Positions 38,867-49,588 of a DNA stretch of 64,000 bases are shown here, piece after piece. This DNA is from Sycobia sp. Sy_11 (lineage: Eukaryota; Arthropoda; Insecta; Hymenoptera; Epichrysomallidae). Location: NCBI GenBank assembly GCA_018907035.1, contig JACCIC010000019.1, forward strand, positions 1,276,001 through 1,340,000. Direction: 5' to 3'. The notes under the pieces are model-generated. The model did no database searches and was not told the origin of the DNA. It was given only the letters and a program-made list of their open reading frames with translations. Within the stretch, counting starts at the first letter, position 1, and each line of letters begins with the position of its first letter. Both the position numbers and the translations under genes were made by a program.

Positions 38867-41800
38867 TATATTTGTACACAGTAGTAATTTTAAACATATC
38901 AGATATCGCATTTAAAACAACTGGCCTTTTAAAAATCAGACAAGAATAATACCAGGATGTTAATAAAATTGTATATATTTTTTTAGGTAATCTATATTAA
39001 CTATTGAGAAATAAATATTTCAACTAATACAAGTAAATAACTAAAACTATGTTAAACAGTAAATATAATTTGCAATTCTCTGGTAGTTTTAAGACTGGTA
39101 GAGGAAGATCCAAAATTACTTTCCAAAATTTTTCCTTTTAGTTTTTATTTTAAAGGATCTTGATATGATTGTGCTTGCTTATATGACATAAAAAGTGAAT
39201 TTTAAAAGAGATAATATCAGTTAAGTACAGTCATACATAATCAACTGATGACGAGTTTTTTCCTATAACAATGAATTTTAATTACAGATCGAGTTTAATT
39301 GTAGTCAATTTTCCATTTCTCATATATCAGAATTCACGGGATTACCGAATATTCTAATACATTTCTATAATTAATATAATATATTCTTTCACAAATTATG
39401 GCAATCGCTCTTTTTTTTATCATCTGATTTTTATAATCAATTGAAAAGTAACGCGCTTGCTTTCACAGAATATAAAACCAATATAATTTTTGAACCGCAC
39501 GATCCTCGCGCATATACACACTCTCTCACGCGACCATATACTGTATATTGTAATCATAAAGCCAAGGGAAAGTCGTCGATCGAGCATACATATACAGGAA
39601 AAATCCTATCGCGTGTCCCGCTTACCTACCGTCAGGGCGGACGTTGCGGTTTTCTTCTCGCGCACACATCCTTCGGCGCGTCATTCGTGAATGCCATATG
39701 TATATACCTGTATTGTAGAGGGGGCGCAACCTCTGTGGGTGTATGCATATATATATATATATATATTATTGTGGGACACTCGCGGTGAAACTCGCCGGCT
39801 CGGTGAATTTATTGCTCGGCGGAAGTGTATCCATTCGCTCTCGATAGAGTCGACGAAGGGGGGGGGAGAGAATCGACGCGTTAATCGATATAACTTGCTA
39901 TTGTACGCGCGCGTACCTTTTTGGGAAAAAAGTAAACAGCGCGCACGATATGTGTGCAAATTTTTACAGTGAGCGGCAAACTATAGCCGATGATATTTCA
40001 ATCTGAGGTGGGAAGATCATAAATTCCGTAATACATATTATACATTCTGATTTATTCTTCGCCGAAGAGATATTAGAAAAAGCATGATAAATACGACAAT
40101 TTTCCAAATTATTATTGTATCTTATGGCTTATGGAACGTGGCTAAATCGAATTATATGTTTTAGGATAATTGTAAAAATGTATTTTTATGATAACATAAA
40201 ATTTAAGCTCAACCTACGCTTTATACTCTATGATGCTATCGCAACATCTTTTTAACTGTGTATTTTGGAAAAGCAAGGTAAATTGTTTTATACAGGTATA
40301 TTCTATAAACTAATTCCATGGTTAGCCAACCTGTATTTCATCAGATCTTTTTTTCGACAAGTATACATAAAGAGTAATTAGCGATATGTGTCAATAAAAA
40401 AAATTATAATTTTTAGAAACTATGATGATTGTTATTATATTTTTAAGAGATAATTTAAATGTTTATAGGTGAAAAAAGAAAACCAACGATTTCATTCTGT
40501 AATAACTTATTTTAGCCTTTTCCAAGGTCCAAAAATTCAAATAACAGGAAAGATGACTGACATTCTGGATTATTATATATTGTGCATAATGAATCTGCTC
40601 CTTTTAATTATATTATATGAATTATTCATTAATTGTAAAATAATTATATTATGCTATATTATCCTGAATAATTCTACTTACATTAGAAGGCATTAAACAA
40701 TCTTGTCAATTTATTATTAAACGAAACGAATTTATGAAATAATTATATTAACCGTTTCATGAATATTAAATGATAAATATATCATTTATAAAGTATGGAA
40801 AAATTTAATTATATTCACGTTGTCAGTACATAAATAAACTTATTAAATTTACTGATCTTCCATTGCAAAAATAAATCATATAATCAGTGATCGTATAATG
40901 ACCAATGAGAGATATCCCAGAGGTAATAATTCCATCGATAATTATTTATTGATTCCCAGTGATTAATTTTACACTATTTTAATCAACTATTTACAGACCA
41001 TTAGTACATATTAATTTTTTTATTTTTAGAGATCTAACCAACACGCTCCCTTGATACTCCGTAAATTTCCTGAATTCTATGGTCAAGGCTTGCGAGAGAG
41101 ACAGTATAAGTGACGAAGTTGCAGGTCATCTATACCGATTCAACGAGAGCAGATGGGCAGCGTTAGGCACTTAAAAAGCGAGGCACCATCGTCGCCGATG
41201 AAGTAGCTTGAATCTTTAGATTTGGATCGGGTTGCATCGAGAACCTGAAATACCGACCAAGCTATACATAGAATCCTTGCGCGGCGAAGCATCATCGGGC
41301 GCAAGGACGCGCCTTCGACGAGCCGACATTAAAAATATCTCGCCGTACGTCTTTTTTTAGGCCTTTGTCTTCGTTTATTTTTATGTGTTTTATTCGCGCG
41401 GCCACCTGCGCCGCGCCGCACTTGCGGTCGAAAACTTGACGCGAAGCGCGAGCTTTCGGTGGGGGGGGGGGGGAAGATAAAAAAAAAAAAAAATTACTCG
41501 ATGCGATAAAAGTGCGAGCGCGCGAGCACTCTTGTTCTTATGGACGTCCGTTGGCTCATGGTTATTGTTCGGCTCGATGAGCGGACGGCGAAATGAGACA
41601 CGCGCGTTTTCAAAATATATAGATTAATGTGTAAAATGGGAGCTGCAAGTTATAGAATTTGATTCTGAATCAGAACGAAAATTTTGGTCCACTTTGTATA
41701 AGGCGTTAGGTACCATTACAAGATGAACTAAAAAGCTTTCCTGAGATTTCTTTTTATACAACTGAGCTTATTGGAAAAAAATTACTTTGAATAATATTTA

Positions 41801-44796
41801 AATAATGATCGTTTAGAGGAGCTCGATTTTTTTTTTGTAAAAAATAAAAATGATAGAGCATTATAAAATTATCAATGGCCTCGTGGAGGGATAGAAAAAC
41901 GATATTCTGTGGCTTGCAGCAGAATTCAGAACTGGGCTGACTTAAATTGAATGTCAAATCCAAATGAAATAATAACATTCGAGAAAGCGATCCACGTTAG
42001 AAGTCAAACCTCGTTCTATCTTTAAACGAGAGAAAAAAGTTACAGCGACACTTTGACAAATGACCGACGCAGTCGTCGTCTTAATTCGCGCAAATTAACA
42101 AAATTACGCGGCGCTGATGCGATTATAAATCGAAAGCTCCTCCACGCGTAAGCTCCTCGCGCGCGAAAATAAAAGGACGTCGCGGAAGTACGTATAATTG
42201 AGACGGCATTGTAATTTATGGGAAAATTTACGGCCGCGCGGATGCGTCGAGCCGAAGCGCCTCTGAAGTGTAATTCCCGGCGCGGTTACGTTGCGCACAT
42301 TGCAGATCCACATATGCTTATGCGCGCGTATGATTATTGTATACAGTTATAGTATAAATGGCGTTTAATTTGCCGATAACCTGCGGAAGGACTTCTATTG
42401 AAGACTGTATAAGTTATACGTATAACGCGCAGAACTGCGTTTATACTCGAGATTGCGCCAAATTGTGACAATAATGCATCAATGCATCGGATTTAATATG
42501 ATTGTTAAAATAATGTTTCATTTAAAATTTAGAACATATTGTATCCAGCATCATTATATTGACACGTTAAGAGGGTTATAAAATTTTCTTCTTCAAATTG
42601 CAACAGTTCCTCCATCGAAATACACAGGAGTCTTGAATTTAAGTTTTTATTTTTTCTTTTATACTTGATTTTCTAGAAGAGAATCTATCTGAAATTAGTA
42701 ATTACGAACATAATAATTTATCACTTGTAAAAATTACGTATACTTATAACTATGTATATAATATATAAGACGTTGTATTGACGTAAGATTCTCGTCGATT
42801 TGGACAAACATAGTTTTAAGATTACATGGAATAATGATTAACGTATTTATGAATTTATGAAAATCATTATTTTGAATACATTATGATTTAAACAAATAAA
42901 TTAAGTTGGAGAGGAAAATATATCCGTGTAATGTAATTATTCCCTTAAACAATAGAATATTCAAATTACGCAAGTATGAATCACATACTATTTTACTAAT
43001 CTTCTTTTTCTTCTTTTTCATCTTCTTTTTTGTCTTCAGATTGATTTAAGGATAATTTATGTTTGAAAGTTATCGATACTTCATACGTTTTTTAAAAATT
43101 GGATTACAATATATTATATGATGTATGTTTCTGAGAGCTTTTTTATCATATCGAGATATCAAAGAATAAATAAAAACATTCATTAGAAAAATGGTTCTAT
43201 ATATTTTGTATTTGAGGGTCTGCATTATTTTTGTTTCTGTATAATCAGATCAAATTGATCTATCATTTTAAGGCTGATAAAGTTCGTCAATTTATTCACG
43301 AAGCGGTAAAAATCCAGTGAGAATCCAATATAAATTCGGAACTTCAGTCTGAATCCGGTAATTTTGTAGATCATATGTATCATCGTTTTTAGAGAAAAGT
43401 ATTGCGTTCTAAAATTGTTTCTGTCCAAATATGTCTGGTATAGTTCTAGTCCTTTTTATCTATTATATAGATGTTTTTAGTTAGTGATACCTTGATCTAC
43501 CAATTTACCCAATCGAATTATTTCAAGAATCTAAGGACAGAAAACACTTAAATATGCTGACAATTGGTCAGACAAATGTCTGTGAATTTTATTATTCAGA
43601 AATAATCAACAGGACCATTTTCTATTGACATGTCAATAAGAGTATGTAAATTAAAATTTTTCCAATTATCTGGATGGTAAAAATGTATAGGACGCATCAC
43701 AATATATACTATCATCACTTACCATTGACTGCTCACGATGATTTATTTGTTTAGAAAGTTGAAAATAAAACACGCATGTTTTTCATAATCCATTCATTCA
43801 GCATTTGCGTAAATCCTTACGAGACAATTTATTAATAAATTTCATTACTAATATTGCTTTTAATTTTTGCCCAGTTCCGCTTTCTTCTTTCGATATTTTT
43901 TTAACTATTTTTACGCTGCATTCATATTTTCTACCAAAATCTCTTTAACAAGCATTTGGATAAAAAAAATTTGTCGCAAAAAATTCTGTCCAAGTTTCTT
44001 TATTAGACTTTTGTTTCGGTAGAACTTTTTTAAAATCGGGCCTGGTTATATATAATGCCTATTCTTTCAGATTAACTGAGATTCATCAAAACAACGGGCT
44101 CAATCGTTTTTTCTCTTGATGTTGCCTCGTTTTCTGCATTGTTCAACCAAAAGTTTTTATGCACGTCTTCGGAGCAAAAATTAACTACCCTCAATAATTA
44201 TTATTGAAAATTATTAGGATGTAATAAAATAGCCGAGGGGCGTTAATAAATTTGATTTCTATATAATGGATATTGTAAGTAATAGCTTTCTACAATTTCT
44301 TAATAATTTCATGATTATCCTTTTAAAATCAGATTTATATTTCGATTGAATATTTAAATACCATTCTATATACTACATTATTTACTCTAAAAAACTATTT
44401 ATAGTACAATTATATCAATTATATTTAATTAAAATACATAGATTGATATTAAATTTTCGTCAACGCAAATTTACAGTTGTATGTATATTAGTTTACATGA
44501 ATTTAATTTGAATCGTCAGATTTTCTAAAAAAATCCGTTATTATACTACATTCATCAATGTTGTACAAGGTAAATACAAAATATTATATATAATTCATAT
44601 ATTTCTTAATCTAACTCTGCTTCTCATTTACTATTGTCTTCGATCGTCTTTCGTTGACGGATTATTCAGCAATGCCTTAAAAAGTAACAATTTGACTATC
44701 CATTATAAAGTACAAATCGAACAACCAACTAGATCACAAGCGATATTCAAAAACGCATATCCCCTTGAAAGGAACAATTGTATATCATGAAACTTT
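38867..44796. other. non-coding DNA
   Basis: CpG-rich islands lie at 39490-39960, 41090-41600 and 42060-42310. A 13-G run at 41461-41473 is followed closely by a 14-A run. A long pyrimidine tract ending in CAG lies at 42999-43040. No gene recognised. Confidence 0.45.
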
Positions 44797-45221
44797 GATT
44801 AATTATATTTTTGTGGAGCACATAGTATGAACGGAAAATAAAAAAGCCAGGACGAATTTCTCGACAGTCGAGTCTCTCAAAGTATAATCTGAATGTCCCC
44901 ATCATTTGATCGGGTCCATAGTATAAAGGAAAAGTGTGGGGATGGAGTATATATAATTTTGTTTCAGAAGTCTTTGAAGAAGAATCGAAGGCGTTCGAAA
45001 CGTTGGACGACGTCCACTGATAATGAAGGTGGTGATAGTCAGAGTATCCTTTACTAACGGTAGTATTTGGATTAATTTTTATTCATATGTAATAATGATT
45101 TTACGGAGGTGACTATCAACAAGGACTGTCTTGATGATCATTTGACTGTCATTATTTAATTATTTAATTATAAATATATTATTTTCTGCGACTGCATGGC
45201 CGATCAAAATATTTGTTAATT
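44797..45221 (+). mobile_element. TIR/fold-back element, copy C (about 425 bp, diverged)
   Basis: This is the most diverged of the three related elements and lies in the opposite orientation to copies A and B. Its right end (45190-45221) reads GACTGCATGGCCGATCAAAA then ATATTTGTTAATT, matching the GACTGTgAGACCGATAAAAA then TATTTATTAATT end of copy A. The left end GATTAATTATATTTTTGTGG is a weaker match. Internally, TCGAAACGTTGGAC (44994-45008) is shared with copy B, TCCTTTACTAAC (45047-45058) with copy B, and GGTGGTGATAGTCAG (45029-45043) corresponds to GTGGTGGAGGTAGTCAG on the minus strand of copy A. CAAGGACTGTC and GACTGTCATTATTT follow at 45119-45157. There is no coding capacity. Confidence 0.65.
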
Positions 45222-46536
45222 CAGCTTACGACCGTCGACGTTACGTACAGTCTTACAGTAATCGTACTATTTGCAATTCTTTTATTTCGTTGAAATATTT
45301 CACTTGAAAAATTACTTGATCAGCTTCAACGTTAATTCCTTACTATACGTAATTCTATATACGCCAATTTTGTATGATTCATTTGGATTGTGTATACACA
45401 TATACAATACAATATAAGCATATAATAGTATAGTATCTTAAACATATAATTACACTGAAATAAAAGACTTTAACAAAATTTATTGTTGCACTGTTGTCTC
45501 GCTGAATTATTTTCCTATTATGCTAAAAAGGCACAAAACAATAGATATAAGCATTATCGTTGCATTAATTTAATTAGTGTTCAATTCATTACTTTGCAGT
45601 ATATATGACTCATTTACGAATAATTTTTTTACGCATTCAGCTTCCGTATTTATGACTCCGAAGCGGAATGAATCTTTAAAGATACGTAAAAATGACATAG
45701 AATAATTTATAATAATAAATTGTTATTCCAGGTTATTTTATATACATATATACGATCCCGCTTTGCTCGAAATGTTAAAAAATTACGTTAAATTTAAAAA
45801 TATGACATGCATTGCGCAATTGGCAATAATATGTAACGTAGAGAATCGTCTATAAATATTTTCATGTTCTTGAAAAACAATTTTCTACAAAAAAAAAGAA
45901 GAAGAAGAGAATGGAAAAATTTATAATCCACGCGACGAATGTTTGTAAAATATATTTCAAACTCGTGTACTTCGCAAAAATATTTTTGTGAAGTTATTGC
46001 AAAAAATTTACGAATATTTCGAGTTGGGCTTGAAATTCAATAACATGCTTCCATAAACTGACATAAATCACCAAAGACTTTCAGTCCAACTCTAATCAAT
46101 TATTTTATCCACTCGTAATAAATAAGTGTAACAGTTGTCATCGCCAGATGGATTCCTCCGCACCGTTCTCCAATTCGATCGCGTTCATCTATATATGCAC
46201 ACCCACGAGCATATAAACACACACAAACATGCACACACCCAGATATTATATATATATGTATATCATACATCCGGAAATTCTTCTAAAACGACGACCGCAT
46301 CAGTCCCCTCCCCCTCGCGCCGAGCGCGAATATTTAACAGACGACTCGTTGGCAGCCGCTCTCCTCTCCCCGCGTACATAAATGCGCGCATGACTTTCAC
46401 CTTTCACATAAATAATCCAATATAATATACGAACGCGCGTTAACCTCCAATCGCGAGACAAAGGGCAGGAAGTGGAAATTTAACGCAGCGAAGGAGAGAT
46501 GAAAGAGAGAAAGAGACCGAGTGCTCTCATTGCTTG

Positions 46537-46542
<6 letters not shown>
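45222..46542. other. non-coding DNA
   Basis: AT-rich to 46130, then CpG-rich. No gene recognised. Confidence 0.5.
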
Positions 46543-46605
<63 letters not shown>

Positions 46606-46640
46606 GTCTGAACGCTTGCTCGCCTTTTCGGAATATGCTA

Positions 46641-46686
<46 letters not shown>
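46543..46686. repeat. two (TA)n arrays
   Basis: Arrays lie at 46543-46602 and 46646-46686. Confidence 0.95.
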
Positions 46687-46689
<3 letters not shown>

Positions 46690-46887
46690 CCCCGCGCGCG
46701 TACGCGTGTATGTATATGTGCACGTATATATCTACATGTATATCATATAAGTAGTGTTGGTCGAGCATAAGTAGGCCGTGACAATTTTTGACGACTCCAT
46801 GGTCGCGCGCCTGAGTACTTTCGAGGACGCCGGGCGGCCGATACGCTGAGCCAGGGCCTTTCATGCGGACTGGAGATAGCGAGAGGA

Positions 46888-46888
<1 letters not shown>

Positions 46889-46959
<71 letters not shown>
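46889..46959. repeat. (GA)n microsatellite
   Basis: About 35 units, one of the longest GA tracts in the window. Confidence 0.97.
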
Positions 46960-46962
<3 letters not shown>

Positions 46963-47119
46963 CACAAGGAGAGTCCATCAACATCATCAGCACCTCCGTT
47001 ACATATACATATAACGAATCCGTGTATATAATATATTGGACTTCCGGACCGGATGGGCGAGTCTGCGTATATATAGATGTGTATACAAGTGCGTAATGTG
47101 ATTTTGCGAAGCCTTGTTG

Positions 47120-47121
<2 letters not shown>

Positions 47122-47157
<36 letters not shown>
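47122..47157. repeat. (GT)n microsatellite
   Basis: About 17 units. Confidence 0.95.
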
Positions 47158-47160
<3 letters not shown>

Positions 47161-47378
47161 ATTGCTAAGAATCTCTAATGAAATAAATCTATTAGTTACG
47201 AAAGAGAATAAAGTACTTTATTAAATTAATAAAGGGTATAATTTTTCTCAACTATATAAAATAAAACATCGTTAAAATTCTATTTGAGATATTTAGCAGA
47301 AAAGGTTTGACTAGTTTTTTTGTCTCATAAATAGCGTATTCTAAGAGTATAATCGTAATGGTCTAGATGTCAGAACAT

Positions 47379-47382
<4 letters not shown>

Positions 47383-47435
<53 letters not shown>
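47383..47435. repeat. (AT)n microsatellite
   Basis: About 26 units, 170 bp from the hammerhead motif. Confidence 0.95.
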
Positions 47436-47441
<6 letters not shown>

Positions 47442-47601
47442 GTACTTGAATAATTCCACAAGTTTTGCGATGTAAGACATCGACAATATTTATCTCAACC
47501 ACGATTAAGTCAAATGTGAGATTTTCTTTCCAAGGCATGTGCAAGAAATAATTTTTATTTTTGAAGAATAAGTTAAAATTATTAGCTGAAGTACATACTA
47601 T

Positions 47602-47674
47602 TTGTACGTTTCGCCCTCAGTTATCTGCTGGGCTCGTCAGTAGGACGGCAGGTAACCAATTCCTAAACGTACAA
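47602..47674 (-). ncRNA. hammerhead self-cleaving ribozyme motif, stem III open (type III topology)
   Basis: Read on the minus strand, every element of the hammerhead consensus is present in order. Stem III 5' strand TTGTACGT (47667-47674) is followed by the cleavage-site nucleotide U (47666). Stem I is TAGGA/TCCTA (47661-47665 with 47641-47645) with a 15-nt loop. Then come the core CTGACGA (47634-47640), stem II GCCC/GGGC (47630-47633 with 47613-47616) with a 13-nt loop, GAA (47610-47612), and stem III 3' strand ACGTACAA (47602-47609). All stems are perfectly paired, including the A15.1-U16.1 and G10.1-C11.1 pairs. Cleavage is predicted after 47666, at a GUU triplet, which the NUH rule allows but which is less common than GUC. 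Loops I and II are complementary at 8 of 9 positions, consistent with the tertiary contact of fast natural hammerheads. The ends lie in stem III; many animal examples are open at stem I instead. No coding sequence or second copy is adjacent, so the host transcript is unknown. The structure is seen directly; activity is inferred. Confidence 0.88.
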
Positions 47675-48479
47675 TGCTTACTAAAATCAATGAGAAGTCA
47701 GAATATAAAGACGATAAAATTATCTGTGGGAGAAGCATATTATGTTAAACTGCTGGATTTCAAATAATGAATTGTACATATCTTAGAAACTTATATAGCG
47801 ACTTTTTGTTCATTCAGCTATTAACAAAAGGATAATTTTAATTAAGTTCCACTAAGCGATATAGCGCATCTAAAAGTATCCTGATATATATTGATAAATT
47901 AACTGCATTTGGTTTGATTATTAACTGAACAACCGATTATTCTTGACTTGCTGATTTATGATCATTAAATAAAACGTAGTAAGCAAAATATGAAACTGTG
48001 TGGAGCACTTAAAGAGACAAAATTAATTAAAGAAGTTTAGAAAAATCACCGAAAAGTTGAAGTTGCGATATAAATTTGCATAACCATGCAGAAAGTTCTA
48101 TTCACAATTTGTTCCAAATAATTTCCAACGCCCATAAAGTCTTGACCTCCGCAAAAATTTACAGTAACGTGTAAAATTATCTGGACTCCTCATCTCATGA
48201 ATATTATAATAAAATAATAAATGCTGTACGTATTTATAGTTCAACCAAAAGCTTTGGCTAATTTCATAAATCTCGAAAATATGCCTTTATCTTGAATGAT
48301 AACCGGAATCGTTGTAGCCGCAGCACCGAATGGAAACTCATCATTACAGCATTACTTATTCAGAAGAAAACGATTATTTAAAGAAAATCTATGGCTTTAA
48401 AGGTGAATAGCCTGTCATACGATAAATTTCAGTTAAGATATAGCACAAAGATTAATATAATCCTTTATAGGTAAAAGCA

Positions 48480-48682
48480 GTATTTAGGAAAAATATGTCG
48501 TTACTTCTGGAATGATTACAGAGGTCTCCAGCTTCGTCTCGCGAGGCAGAAAAAAGTTTTCGAGCTTTACGCCGATTAAAATCTTCTCTCTACTAGAAGT
48601 ACAATATTTGCAAGAATGCCTAGATAGCTTAGCAGTACGTCACGTGTACGAAAATATTTTAGATAATGATACCGTAAAATGA
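48480..48682 (+). pseudogene. hAT-family transposase C-terminal (dimerisation) domain remnant
   Basis: From 48528 the frame reads 'PASSREAEKSFRALRRLKSS', the signature of the hAT C-terminal dimerisation domain ('P.SSA.AERSFSALRR.K..LR'). A stop follows. After a frame change, 'LAVRHVYENILDNDTVK' ends at TGA 48682, corresponding to the final 'LA..HVH..I' of the family. A stop also interrupts the segment just upstream. No catalytic domain or terminal repeats were found nearby, so only the tail of an old insertion, or of a domesticated hAT-like gene exon, remains. Confidence 0.78.
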
Positions 48683-49048
48683 ATTGAGACAGCAGGTTAT
48701 TGGAAAATTTGGGCGCTGTCTGGCTGAGACGAGGTGTTAAACCATTGTATTTATGCGTAAAGGACTGGCATGATTCGTAATTTCATTTTGAAAGCTATAT
48801 ATGTACAAAAGTTGAGTTGCGTAATTTTTCACCAATATAATCATGCGTTGTTTTACTAAGTGCAATAGAGTCTGTGAATTCTGCTAATATTCATCATGGT
48901 AATTGTATTGTGCTATATTCTTAGAGTCTCGTAAAACATGAATTACGGCATCGCTCGCTGCTTCCGATATTAGTTCTCTGTTGGTATTCGAATTTGCGCT
49001 CATATACTTAATAATATACATTAGTTCTTTATTGTCCAGAATTCTACT

Positions 49049-49056
<8 letters not shown>

Positions 49057-49108
<52 letters not shown>
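49057..49108. repeat. (AT)n microsatellite
   Basis: About 26 units. Confidence 0.95.
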
Positions 49109-49112
<4 letters not shown>

Positions 49113-49532
49113 AAGTAGGTTATATGTAATTTTGATCGGATTTTCTAAAGAGATTTTCTAATTTGTGATATTATATAGGATAACTTTGAGAGAAATTAGA
49201 TTAAAAAAAAAAAAATTAATAAAATTCAAAAACTAACAAACTATAATTCCACAACACGATGTATTTTACGAGTAATTGGCGCTATTTCACGTCAGCTCGA
49301 TTGCCATTATAATTTGCATCATGCGCCGTCCTCGACGTCGTCGGCTGAAAATTTTGTATGTAAAAGTCGGAAGGAAAAGCCGCGCGAATTACGTCAAAAC
49401 GCAACGCAAACGGCAAGGAATTTATTCGATATGTGTATCCATATATATGTAGTTATATACTTACGGACGTCCAGAAAAATTGTGCCGTCCTTGTCCCGGT
49501 GACACACAGAAATCCGATAGAGCTAATCCCAC

Positions 49533-49535
<3 letters not shown>

Positions 49536-49586
<51 letters not shown>
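49536..49586. repeat. (TA)n microsatellite
   Basis: About 25 units. Confidence 0.95.

Positions 49587-49588
<2 letters not shown>

Noticed and set aside
39244..39285. CTGATGACGAG, tested as a hammerhead core.
   Set aside because: No stem II partner and no GAAA at the required position.
48778..48808. TCATTTTGAAAGCT resembles the 3' part of the bantam microRNA.
   Set aside because: The seed end does not match and no hairpin partner is present nearby.
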